Source: Chlorokybus atmophyticus (taxonomy: Eukaryota > Streptophyta > Chlorokybophyceae > Chlorokybales > Chlorokybaceae). From it: a stretch of DNA of 64,000 bases. The notes under the pieces are model-generated. The model was given only the letters and a program-made list of their open reading frames with translations, made no database searches and was not told where the DNA came from. A program made the position numbers and the translations under genes. Location of the stretch: the NCBI GenBank assembly GCA_009103225.1, contig RHPI01002491.1:68894-132893 (forward strand), written 5' to 3'. Shown here piece by piece: positions 11,253 through 23,200 of this stretch (within the stretch, counting starts at the first letter, position 1; each line of letters begins with the position of its first letter).

Positions 11253-12887
11253 AAGTAGTAGTTGTAATTGCTTGTTGGTGCTGTGAGTCGGGCCAAGTTT
11301 GTCTCTCAGCATGACATCATCAGCGCCTCCGTGACGCAGCTGTTGCCAAAGCTAGAAGTGCAGCAGCTGCCGAGCAAGGACCTGCCCAGTCCTGCGCTTG
11401 ATGTTGTGTTGGTGACAGTTGGCTCCGTTGTAGCTGGCACAGATTGGCATAGTCATGACATTGGCGGTATTAGCGCTGTCAAGAATGACTGCCTTATGTT
11501 TAAGGGGTTGTCCGCAGACATTTGTCCAGTGATCAAGCGTGTTGAACCTTTCGCAGCAAAGCTCACATCATCAGCTTTACTGCAATCGATTATAGCAATG
11601 GTTTACATCCAGACTCAATGTGATGCATGCACCCCTATTGACTGTATTCACATGCAGGGCACTGTTTGCCTCAGGCAATGCGAGGTAAGTGTTGAGATGG
11701 GATGCCTGCCTGCCTTCGGTTATGGTGAGAAAATATTATGTTGGTCCGTCATTCTCCATGATGCGTCAGTCGGGAGAGCACTTGCTGAAGGTAAATGACA
11801 CAGTGTGCAGTACCCATACAAAGGCAGTGTGCAATACACGTGCTGTTGTTTGTGTTGTGTACTCGGTTGCTGCATGCTTCCTTCACAATTTCTCATATTG
11901 GTCTTGTCGCCTGTGGCTTGTTAATGACTTGGCCTGTGCTTGTGTGATTGCGGACTGCTTGGTTTGCACATGCAGGCATTTCGCATTCGTCAGCTTGACA
12001 CAATGTGTTTGCATATGTGGGCAAGGTAATTCACACACCACTAGCTATGCGGCCCAGTCTTCAGGTTCCGTTGCCTGGAGCTCTTTCAAAACGCGCTGCA
12101 ATGTGTGTTGTCTGCATGGGTTGCATGCTGAAGTGTACCTGTATGCCAGCGCGCCTGCATCATGCAAGTTACTCAAAGCCAAAAGTACAAATTCAGTAAC
12201 GCAGGAGTGTTCTACAATGCAAAGCACCAGCTACCATCCTGCGTGCGCGTAATGCAAGGTCAACGTGTCCTACAGTGTGGTCGCTAGCCGCCAATCCCCC
12301 AGCAGCAGTGTGACCATGACGGTCTGTGCCACAGGTCTAAGCACGGTCTGAGCACGGCCCAGCAGCTGTGTCGTATAAGCAGTGATAGGCGGCGGCGGCG
12401 GCGGTGGTGAATTGGCTGCTGCGCTACCCTTTCACAAACAGGCCAAGAACCTGGCAACCCTGGTCTTCACCTTTAGCGCCCGTGCGGCTGTTCTCAGGTT
12501 CGGGCAGAGCTCAGCGCTGTGCAACCTTTGAAGTTGCGAGCAAAGCTTGTGGCGTCTGTCTGTCTGTCTGTCTGTGTGTCTGTGTGTCTGGCTTGGCTTG
12601 GAACCAGACAAAGTTGGATGCGCATGGGTGGAAATCGTTGCGTTGCCTGGCGTCATGCGTTCCTCGAATTGCTGTGTTGTGTTATATTGTGCTTACATTG
12701 TGTGGCATCATGCATACTCCGGCTTTATGCCACGCACACAAGGCTTGGCATTGCGCAGCTTGTTGCTTACCAACTGAAAGCATGCAGCTAAGCCTTCAGT
12801 TAGTTGTGTATGCTGTCAGGTATGCTTGCTCGCCGTTAATCGGTTTTACGCTCACTGTTCTCTCGCTTCGCTGCACGGCATGCAGGA
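11253..12887. other. 3' UTR of the selenoprotein gene and 5' region of APEX2
   Basis: No recognisable coding exon lies here, although two long frames stay open (11268-11798 and 11689-12252); their translations resemble no family I know. The required SECIS of the upstream gene should be in the left part. On the right, a TTCGCTGCACGGCATGCAG acceptor-like tract ends at 12885, two bases before the APEX2 ATG, suggesting an intron in the 5' UTR. A GGC/GGT run sits at 12388-12409 and a tetranucleotide repeat at 12554-12590. Confidence 0.5.
12554..12590 (+). repeat. GTCT/GTGT microsatellite
   Basis: A run of GTCT units passing into GTGTCT units, about 37 bp, upstream of APEX2 and probably inside its 5' intron. 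Confidence 0.8.
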
Positions 12888-14608
12888 ATGCGGTTGGTGT
12901 CCTACAACGTCGCTTCCTGGCCGCCTCTCAGCAAGGAACTGTGCTTCCGTTTTGGCTCGCTGGACGGCTTTTTCGAGGACTATTTGCAGGCCGACATTGT
13001 CTGCCTCCAGGTGACCAGCACTGAACGGTGTTCAAGTGTTTTGTGTGACAACCCCAATCAATGTATGCACAACACCACACCATGCCATACGCACAACAGC
13101 ACCATCTCAAGCAGCCAGTTCACGTTGATAGGAGGTGAAGCTGCAGGAGGAAAACTTGGATCGGGCGCTGGCGTGTGTGCCAGGTTACGAGTCCTTTTGG
13201 GCCTTCAGTCAAGTAAAGCGCGGGTACAGTGGTGCGGTTTTGCTGCTGCTGTTGCATGCATGTGTCTGCAATGTGCAATCTGCTCTCTTTGCAACAAAGA
13301 TTGCTTGCTTGGCGACTCACATGCCTTCGCTTGTTCAGGTGTCACAACGTATGTGAAGGACAAGTACTCACCGGTTGACGCTCGCGTGGATTGTTTGGAC
13401 TCCGAGGATGAAGAGTTACAGAATGAGGGCCGCTTGGTGCTCACCGACCATGGCACCTTTGTTCTCATCAATTGCTACGTGCCAAATGCTGGTCCAGCGC
13501 CCACCAGGCCACGACTGCGACAGAAGACTGCTTTCCTTCGTGCTTTGCATGAGATGGGTGAGTTATCTGATACAAGATGGATAGCCTTGAAGCCTGTATC
13601 AAGTGTTGCTCTGTGTAGCTTTGCGCTTGGAAGGTGAAGGGCGCAATATCGTGATTGCCGGCGACCTCAATGTTGCGCATCGACAAGTAGACCTGCACCC
13701 AGGTTTCCACTTGGAAGCCATATATTGCGAAGGTAGTATTCGGCATGCGCCCAGTTGTCAGTGAGTGTAACTGAGTCCATTTGGGTTGAACCTGCTTGTG
13801 CCATTGTGCAGAGGAGCTGCAGGCGATGAACATGCTATGCACAGACTTTGTGGACTGCTTTCGGCGGTTTCATCCTGACAAGGTTGATGCGTACACCGTT
13901 TGGGACCAGCGCAAGAATTACCGTCTTAGCAATCGAGGGCTCAGGTAGGAGCTGTGCGTCGCATCATGTTCATGTGCTCGCATGCTCACGCCATGGTCAT
14001 GCAGGCTGGATTATTTTCTGTGTAGCAAGAATCTGGTGGAGAACGTCACTGCCTGTGACATCATGGACACATCGGCAAGGTGGAGCGACCATGTTGCCAT
14101 CACGCTGGATTTGCGGCCGCAGCAGGCACCTCCACCGCACTCACCGGCGGCCTTGTCATCGAGGCGGATGAAGCGGTTTCAGGCGACCTCAGCACAGCAA
14201 TGCATCGCCGCCATGTTCGGTGGCGCTGCGCGCAAAGGCTCGCCAACAACAGGGCGCAAGAAACGCCCTGCCGATGCGGGTAATGGTGAGGACACCTTGG
14301 AACCCACCGCGGCCTCTGAGATGATGAAGAGGCCGAAGACTGAGAGCGACGTGGCATGCGATGGCAAGGAGCAGTCTGCGCACATTGCATCCTCTGATGT
14401 ACGCTCTCATGAGCAGCAGGAGGTAGATAAGGAAGTTCTCAAAGCTGAGGAGAGTTTTCTGGAAGCAGCAAGCGCCGACAACCAAGGTGCGCTTGAAACA
14501 AGCCCTGCACCTGCGCACACCTCAGGCCCCGGTAGCAAGCAATACAAGTCCGCCAGTAAGCAGCTGAATCTGCAGGCGTTCTTCAAGTCTGTTGATAAGG
14601 GTGCTTGA
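12888..14608 (+). CDS. APEX2: AP endonuclease 2 (APEX2/APE2-type) with C-terminal PIP box
   Basis: Six exons: 12888..13010, 13132..13231, 13339..13557, 13619..13732, 13812..13944, 14005..14608 (stop TGA); 430 aa. It is an exonuclease III-type phosphodiesterase of base-excision repair that cleaves at abasic sites and trims 3' blocks. Visible active-site landmarks: SYN near the start, ADIVCLQ-E with catalytic Glu42, KRGYSGV, AGDLNVAHR (Asp163, Asn165), LDYFL and a final WSDHVAI (Asp258-His259). The catalytic domain is about 265 residues; the rest is a charged tail with Lys/Arg-rich GRKKRP. The tail ends in SKQLNLQAFFKSV, a canonical PCNA-interacting Q-x-x-L-x-x-F-F motif at 416-423; a weaker QQCIAAMF lies upstream. 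The C-terminal zf-GRF finger of animal APE2 is absent. An earlier start in a 5' exon cannot be excluded, but MRLVSYNV aligns with family starts. Confidence 0.93.
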
Positions 14609-16362
14609 CAATCTGGTCTCTGATTTGTGAGTTGATACCGTCACAACCATCACTCATAAGTCGTGCTTGCAGTTGTCTGTATGCGTGGCAACTAATTCTT
14701 CCGGGCGGCTGCCACTGCCTTTGTAAACTGTTGTACAAAAGGGGTATGCCACAAACCCCACATGCATGGTGTGCTGGCGATCACGCTGACATGCTCGCAA
14801 TACTCATCATATCACTCACCACCGGGCTAGCACCAAGTCTACTTTCTACACTACCCCTATCAGCCTGCCTGTGTTTGGCAGCGGCTGCATATGCTGGCAA
14901 TACTGTAACACTCAAGTCCGGAGTTATGCGTGATACAAGTGCCCATACACAGTCCTGTGCGGACCACATGTATTCTGGAACCGAACAGCACATGCAGCGT
15001 AGGTATTACTCATGTGTCTCGCAGCCAATTTGGGGACTTGCTACACTGTACACAAGGACGGTGCCATGTGGCACAAGGAACGTGGGATGCGACACATAAG
15101 ACCACAGGATAGTGGGAATGCAATGTGCACGCACATGCATGGGGAGCAGGCTGGTGGTAGTACAGCTCGCCCATGCTGCGGCAACGATACGCCAACCTCA
15201 ACACCCAACCAAGCTGGCTACACCCAACCGGCGCATGCAACACCTGCTGCGGGAGCAACACGCGCAGACCAGCGCCGAAAGGGCAGGGCAGAGAGGCGGG
15301 GCAGAGGGGCCCTCAGCAAGGGTTACAGCATGAATCTGAGCACTTGAGGGGCCAGGTAGCAAGTAGTAGGGGCCAGGTGGTGTGCAATGCAGTGCTCTCT
15401 AGTACACACCCATGCACATGCCACGCTGAGCGGGAAGGGCGGGATTGAGGCTGTGGATGAAGGAGCACGGGAGAGTGGGAGAGGGAGTCCATCTGCTACT
15501 GCTGATACCTTTTGCTGCTGAAGAATCGGAAGACTAACTGACTGCGCACGCGTGCAGGTAATGGACAAACACGCATGCATGTATGTCGAACGGGGGTTTG
15601 AGGCAGTAGTGGGAGTAGCTAAGTTGTATAGATAAACCCCGGTGGTGCCTAAACTGCATGATGGCGAGCATTATGCGCAATGCATGTATCGTGCATGTTA
15701 CATGCATCACTTGCATTTTCTGTACACATAGAGCATACCATACCGAGACACAATAGGGCAAGACTGCAGGTGGTCCGTCAGCAACACAGTAATAATAGTT
15801 TCCATCACATCACAAACAAGTGAGGGGCGAATGTGCACACTTTCGCGCACAATAGCATTCGATTTTGTGTGCACTTGCGCACGTGCTATACATCCATGAG
15901 CATACACTAGCATGCACAAAGCAACACCAGGCATGCACACAATGTTACCTACCCTTCACGATAACAAGCGCGAGTGAAAGCTCCCTTGCTTGTTAACAAT
16001 CGATTTAGCCACAGGCATACAGGTTCAGCATAAAAACCGGAGTTACTAAGTACAGCACCTCTCAGTAAGTCGAGTCCCCTTTGTCCATGCAGTGTTCACA
16101 TGGCAATGACAAATGCCTATCCCATCATGACTACATACAATGCATGGCACTTTGCATAGTCAAGCCAACGCACACCAGCGACGTAAATAGAAAAGAAATG
16201 CAGGCTACAAAGCCTAGCTCATAAATTTTTCTGCAACGGAACTAAGCAAGCAACAGCACAGAGATGTGCACAGTACTAAGTCTCTGGCGTAAACTAAGAA
16301 AGCAACTAAGTTACAATCAGTGCTAAACAAACTACAGCGGCGCTTGAAGGAATTTACACTGG
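14609..16362. other. intergenic stretch, no gene seen
   Basis: About 1.75 kb between the 3' ends of APEX2 and the propeller gene. GCATGC and TGCATG words are frequent. Several open frames (for example 14605-15099) lack start, splice and similarity support. I see no RNA gene or transposon here. Confidence 0.5.
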
Positions 16363-19300
16363 TTAGCATCCATTGTCATTGGGAACCAAGATGGTCAAGG
16401 CACCCAGGTTAACATCTCCTTGGTTGAAGGAACCTACAAACAGGGTGCCATCAGGACTTTGTCGAATGGGCAAGGGATCTTGGAACCCTGTAGCTATCAC
16501 TGTGGTTGATTCCACAGTGGTGCCATCGGCGGAGAGCGCCAGAGACAATACGTTGTCGTACAGTGAGTAACCAGTAAAGAGAAGATGGCCCTTCAATTGA
16601 CCTGTGGCAAATCTGATGTTAGCAGCTTTTATGTCGCGCACAGCACAGCTCACTCAATCCAGATGTCAACAGGACTCACCGCAAAACTTGTCTGAAGTAT
16701 ACTCTATAACTCCATCTGGAGAAATATGATTGCCCATGACCTGCATGGGTGGTGTGTAGTTCGCATTGGTGTAGGACACCTTTTGAAAGCTCCCATCATA
16801 GAAGACGCAGTTACCAAGGGCAGGGTTGGGGTGTCCATAGTTGGCGCCACGCACGATGTCGTGCAGCAGGTCTGGTTGATCACCAGGGTCCAAGGGGTCC
16901 TTGGGCATCTGATAATGTTCAAGTCCTTGACACGTAGCTACTGTCTGACTCGGCACAACACCAGCAACACCCTTGCCATTGTCTCCACCGTAGATATGCC
17001 CATTACTGTGAAACACGAAATCAAACATGTTCCGGATGCCATTGGCATATTTAGAGACCTGGCAGGTTGCTGAGTTGGCAGTGTCAGCGATGCCAGTGGT
17101 GTCGTCAACTGCAGAAGAACATGCGCCCCAGGTGGAAGGGTCCCAGCTGGGGTTGAGGACATCAGCATAGAACAGTCCTCCGCTGAGGACTTGCTCCGGT
17201 CGACTGAGAAAGGCACCTGGGTAGTCGTTCGCACCCCCAGCATTGGTATTGCTGCCAATGGCAAAGTAGAGTAGGCCATCAGGTCCAAAGTGCAGATTGT
17301 TCACAGCGTGATCCGCCATGGATCGTGGCAACCCAGTGATGTAGTCATTTCGCGTGGCAAAATTTGCACCAGACAACTTCGTTATCACTCCACTGTTTGC
17401 CAACCCTGCATCCCCTTTCCTCCCAGTGCCAACGGAAGATGAAACCCACAGCATGACATTGGTATCGGTCGACGAGGGATCAACCTCAATGCCCAGTGTC
17501 AGTCGCCCATACAGGGTGCCAACAATCTGTTCGCTCGAAATGTTCCAGTTGCTGTCGAACGTATAGATATGGATGTTGCCGAAGTACTCGCAGACATACA
17601 GCTTGTCACTAAAGAACACCATTCCAGTTGGCGAATATGTGAGTGGAATATCAGTGCGCGAAAACTGGACAGGTGGCGGTGGCGAAGGTGGCGTAGGATT
17701 GGGCAAAGTATCCAGAGTGTAGCTTAGAAACTGGAACTGAACTGCAGTGGTGGCCGTAGAGTGCGTACCATATATTCCACCAAAAGTTGTCGTGCCAATT
17801 GTTGGGTCAATGATAGCACCATCAAAAGAAAAGAGGCGCGGGTCAGCAGGGATGACTGCCACTTGCACAACAGTAGGATCTGCTGACGTCCAGTAACTGC
17901 ACAAAACCACATACTGTAAGTCCTGTGCTAGCCTTAGTGAAGTAGCTGCAGGTGTGCCGCACTTCAATGGGACTGGCTGCAACATGCTCCCATACCTTCC
18001 AGTGACAGTCTGTGCAAAGGGGTTGGCGAGCAACTCGAGTGTAATATCCACACTCGTGAAATCGGATGAAGCTGAGACTGCCTTCTGTTGCAAAGTACCA
18101 CCCAGCTCCGAAAGGATTTCTACAACTTGCCCACTTGAGGTGCTCACAACCTGCAACCAATCAGGTCAGCAGACAAGTCAAACATGACACTCTTATAAGT
18201 AAATTGGTTACTTACATTCACTTTGATGTAATTGTCTTGATCTACACCAAACCAAAGACCCGCTTGCTCGTAAGCTTGCTCTCCAACTGGAGGATTCCTG
18301 ATGATCGTCCGTAACTGCACCAGCGAATCTGGCGGCGCAATACCATAACCTAGTCTGTTGTCTTGGCTGTTCAGCGCCTGCCGAGACCATATATTGTTAC
18401 ATAAAGTCTCAGCCAGCAACACCGAACACTACCACATCACAAGAATAACATGCCAAAATGTTGACAATCCTTGCAACAGACAAGCATCCCAAAGTCAAGC
18501 TGTACCTCGTAGGCATCGCCAGCAGTAGTGGTGTATACCAAAGCGCCAGATGTTCGATCTACCAACAAGTTGTTTTGTAGATACTGGCCGTACTCTTCGT
18601 TTTCTACAATGAGAAAGCCCAGACCAAGGCCGCTCTGGTCTTGAACCTTGCCCGCGCGATCCTGACTCCAATCCAAGTAGAGCGGCTCTGGAGCAATCAG
18701 CCCAGGGCATCCTGCTGGTGGGACTTGAACAGGTGCACAATATCGCACATTTCCTCGCACAATATTGAACGACGCTTGCACTTGAATCTGTGCCAGCCGC
18801 GTCGCTGTGGACACCTCGGTTGTGGTAACCACTGCAGAGGCAGTATGTCCACCAGCGTACACACCATCCGCATCAAATGGGTAAGCATATCCAGCATCCA
18901 ACGGATCAACTCCAGCGAAGTCGAAGGGTACTGTGGTCACATTCTGGGATGGCGCATATGGCACTGCCTCGTTGTTGAGCATGTACTGCACACTTTGGAC
19001 GTATTCATATGCAGCTGCCAAGAAAATGTACACCTTCCCAGACACCTGGGCACCTTCGAGTGGCAATGCGCCAGACCTATCACTAGCTGTGCTGTACAGC
19101 AGACTGTACGTGCCAACTGGCGCAGGTGCTATGATTGGCGATAAAGCTGGTGCAGAGATTCCTGGTGTGGGAGCGCTGGGTACAAAAACAGGGGGTGCTC
19201 GCGGTTGAGGTCCTCCTTGAGGTGAAGTACCTGGTGACGAAGCTGGCCTTGGAGCTGGCGGCGCGCTGCCCCCAGAGCCACTTCCAGGTGAAGAACTGGC

Positions 19301-20249
19301 TGAACCGCCACTTGCAGGATCAGAACTACCCTTCAATTTTACAGCCAGAACAACCGCAACGGGGACCGCAACAAGTACGAGAAGCAGGAGCAGCAAACAC
19401 AGCAGTCGCTTTCCAGCAAACCAGCTCTTCCGCTCCTCCCGACTCTGGAGATCACTGCAAAAAGCATGCAAACGGTTAATGCAGAAACGCAGAACATGCC
19501 TCGACCCTTCACCCCAACGAATCATGGTGACTATGTACAAGACGACCTACGAGCTGTGAGGCAATGGCGCATACCGCACCTCCCCCAGCCGTACGCAACA
19601 ACCGTCTACAACACCAGATACCATGCTCACAAACTCTGCTTGAATGCAAGCAAACAGCTGTCATGCTTGAAATGCTGCATGTAGCCTAGTCCTGCACGCC
19701 AATGTAGGGTGTTTCCAAGCAACTCTGCTGTCAGTGACCTCTGACAGCACGGCGGGCCATGACGGCATTGATGATCTCAACGATGTGCACGCCAACAACG
19801 ACACAGCCAACCATGCCATGTAAATCCGCACAGACGAGAACCGACCGGCGCACGAGCTGGTACTGGGCACCGGCTGCGTACCTAGAATCAGGTGACAGCG
19901 GGACGGCCGTTGCAGCGCCATGGCTGGCGGCCTTGGGACTGTAAGCCGGGCGCTGTGCAACAAGGGGTTCAGCTGAAGCAGCAGCAGGTGTCTCGCGTGC
20001 GGGTGCGGATGGTGCGGCAACTGCGCCGTAGGCACCGGCGCCGGCAAACAGGTCGCGGCTGGCGGAGGCAGGGGCGGGAATGCCATGGACTGGCAGCCTC
20101 CGTGAAGTGACCGGCGTCAGCGTCGCCGGCGACGGCGATGGCACAGGGCTTGGAGGAGGAGGAGGAAGTGGTGGAACGGGAGCGAGAGCTGAAGGCGGCG
20201 ACGGCGACGATTCCACCTGAAGCACCCGCCGCTTGGCAGGGGTGGCCAT
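16363..20249 (-). CDS. Membrane-anchored glucose/sorbosone dehydrogenase-like beta-propeller protein
   Basis: Five exons on the minus strand: 20249..19882, 19454..18506, 18377..18216, 18150..16680, 16601..16363; 1062 aa. The start MATPAKRRVLQ is an ATG in a GC-rich context; an upstream GTG is not used. Residues 1-130 are Pro/Ser/Ala-rich and probably cytosolic. A Leu/Val membrane helix at ~138-160 (LLCLLLLLLVLVAVPVAVVL) makes a type II protein, followed by a Ser/Gly/Pro stalk (~165-215) like algal wall proteins. The middle (~215-650) has beta-rich segments of unknown family, including GLGLGFLIVENEEY and AGLWFGVDQDNYIKVNV. Residues ~660-1062 are the propeller: LHFGPDGLLYFAIGSNTNAG, GIRNMFDFVFHSNGHIYGGD and RGANYGHPNP are typical of the GSDH/PQQ-sugar-dehydrogenase fold. 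Enzyme activity is not certain, because many eukaryotic members are binding proteins. The acceptor of intron 1 is at 19455. Confidence 0.82.
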
Positions 20250-23200
20250 CCCACCCCAAAATCTGCCACGCACCGCCCCTAGCGGGGCACTTCGTCAGAT
20301 CCGCCCCTAACCCTGCATGCACACAACCAGCAACCCAGTGCTAGGACCGGCGGCTACTCCGCCGCCGCCGGCAATGACGCCACCACCAACACCAGCGCCG
20401 CCACCACTGCTACCGCTGTAGCGACACGTTTGCCCGATTGCACCGTTAACCTACAGCACAGTCTGCCGCGCAAAGCAATTAATGCCAGCGAGCCACTTTG
20501 CATGTGGCGCAATGCATGCGGCCGTCCGTGCGCTGCACGTAGCGATTGTGTACTAGCACTTTGCCAGTGGCAATGCTCAGCAATCATGAAGATCAACGCA
20601 AGCATTGATGAGTTCCAGGATCAGGCCAGTTTGGCGGCAAACGAGGAAGTGAGAGGGGCCTTTCGTTATAAGCACCTTGTCATTTTGCTCAGAGCCAGTA
20701 GAGGCTGTGCTGTCTCAACGAACGCAACGGAACAGTACGGTGCCCACCATCTAGGCTGCAGTCCCTATATTACCTCTACATGCGTCCGTCTACGCGTTGA
20801 CACGCGTTGATCATGTGATCCTCTTTCGCGGCTGCGCATGCGTGCGGTTGTCATCGATTATTGCTTTTGCTCCCCCACCGCCCGTGCGCCGGTTCTTCAA
20901 TAACGGATATGTGCGCCCGTGTCGAGCATCAAGTGCAGTGTCATTTCCCGCTGCGCTTGGGCTGGCCCAGCTCAGCGCCTGCAGCGGGCGAGCCGAATCT
21001 ATCAGGTCACTTTTGCCTATCGTCCCTCCCGCCATGTTGAGATCCATTGAGCTAGGGCGCGACTTTCCGCTCGCATCAGCAGGATTGGATTTTCAAGTCA
21101 GCCGGCGACGGTGGTTTTACGGAACACGACACACACGCAGTCGCCGGTACACACTAAATCAGTAATACCAGTGTTAACGGTGCTTCTTCGGACTTTCGCC
21201 AATGCGTCATTTTCGCTTAAGTTGCACCAAAGGGGTGGGTCCGTCGCCATTGGCGAAACCCCCCTGTTCCCGCCAAATTCGACTAAGTATAGGCATTGCA
21301 TTTTACGATAAACGAAGTGTTCCGGCCAAGTGAGCAAATCTATGAGGGAAATCATGTTACGCATGATTCATATACCATATGTATATAGCAATATATGATA
21401 TAGGCTATTTTAAATGGCCAATATTGTGCAATATAGTAAGAATAGTATGCATATAATATATATTTAAATTAAAAGAACATAGTCTCAGATTTAACAATTA
21501 TACAAAACGTATAGAACATACGTGCGATAGTGTCGCAATACTAACTTATGAATAGCAAATTTGCAAGGTTTCACATTACAGCATGGTCACAAACGTGTCA
21601 ATTGCTCAGCAAATCAAGGGCAAATGCTATTGCTATTACACACACAGCTGCTAGCAGGCTTTGCCAGGTTTTGCTGGCATTCGCCAGACGCACCAGAAGA
21701 CATGCACCACTCGCCAAGGGCCCGGAGGAAGCACCGTTAACACTGAGTATTACTGATGCCTTTTTGCCCGACAGCGGCTGCTTGAGCGCTCTCGCGACGT
21801 GGCTGCTTGTCGCCGTGTTGCCGAGTTGGCACTCTCACACTCTTTGACCGCCTTAACTGCATGGCCTCGTGGACCACGAGGCATGAGTTATTTAACACGC
21901 AATAAATGTAACGGTATGTGTCTCGTGCTCTGTGCTTTGCGATATTGCGCTAAATACAACTGCCCACCCGCGAGCGGCCGCACCGGTGAGTGTGCGCACG
22001 AGCCATGAGTCATGAAGCACGAGCTGGGACTCCTCCCAGCCTGGGAGGCACGAGTTGTGTCCCGCTCCGCGATTAGCGAAATAGGCCTAGCGATCTCAAC
22101 CAAGGCCTTCATGTCATGTAGAGAATCTGTGGGCGCGCCACGACAACTTCAGATTGCTGGTTGACTACGGTAGTTAATTGGTTACGACGCTCGGTCGGAA
22201 GGACGCGGCAGTTCACCGTCCACCTTGCTTGCGCATGATGAGCGGGCCCGTACAGGTCGCTGTAAAGTGCAACACCGAGGCAGGGGAAAAGTGCACTGCA
22301 GTGCACTCACAGATGAACGGCAATGTCGCGTGGCAAAATGCGATTGCACGCGCATCACGAAGCCAAACACAGTCTTATTCTCCTAAGGGGGCACGGTCAT
22401 GGGTCATGACTCGTGACTCATGAAGCTGTAGCTGTTTCTGTGCATAAAAAATTGGCTCCATGTTAGCTTCGAAACATGTACTAGGGTATTCGTTTGCAAT
22501 GTCGGATAGTTACCTAATTTCGGATAGCTCGCACGTAATGATCATGGGTCATGAGTTGTGACTCATGAAGCTGTAGCTGTTTCTGTGCATTTAAAATTGG
22601 ATCCATGTTAGCTTCGAAACATGTACTAGGGTATTCGTTTGCAATGTCGGATAGTTACCTAATTTCGGATAGCTCGCACGTAATGGTGTTTTGAGCGCAA
22701 TGGCTGTTGCAGTTGACGGTCAATACGAGTGCTTGTGGTTATGGCGCGTAGCTAAGAGCCAAACAAGTGCGCTCATTAAGTTTCAACCCCAATGAACGCA
22801 TTGCCTCAATGCGGTGTGTGAAGTTGTTGATTGTATGCTGCAGCACGGTTTAAATCACTCTGAAATCATCTAGATAGGTGTTACATAATGGAGGTAGAGG
22901 GCTCTATGTAATGCATAATAATAGAAATGGTTGAATTAGTGTCGTGCTTGCACAAGCTTGCATACCACGAGCAAGCACACACACCGCCACAGCAAGCGCA
23001 ACAAGCGTATGCACGTGCAGCATCATTAACTGCATGTTGACCGCTATATAAGGCGCAACCCAACCCAATATGTTAGCCAGCAATACTAAAAAAGACCAGC
23101 TGGAAAGTAGACCTTGGTAAATGTCTGTAGATATGAACATGAGGTATGCCTAGTTGTGGAATTAGGGTAAACCCTAGTTCCCCAGTCTAACTTTTCCAAA

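Noticed and set aside
11268-12252. Two long open frames (176 and 187 codons) downstream of the selenoprotein gene
   Set aside because: No recognisable family, no splice signals in keeping with a gene, and the position fits 3' UTR; kept only as unexplained sequence.
12313-12356. Possible SECIS around ATGACGGTCTGTGC ... GCACGG
   Set aside because: A 6-bp stem with AA in the loop exists, but AA is on the 3' side and the ATGA/TGA spacing is too short for the consensus.
23160-23185. Telomere-like TTAGGGTAAACCCTA
   Set aside because: A single inverted unit, not an array; not evidence of an interstitial telomere.
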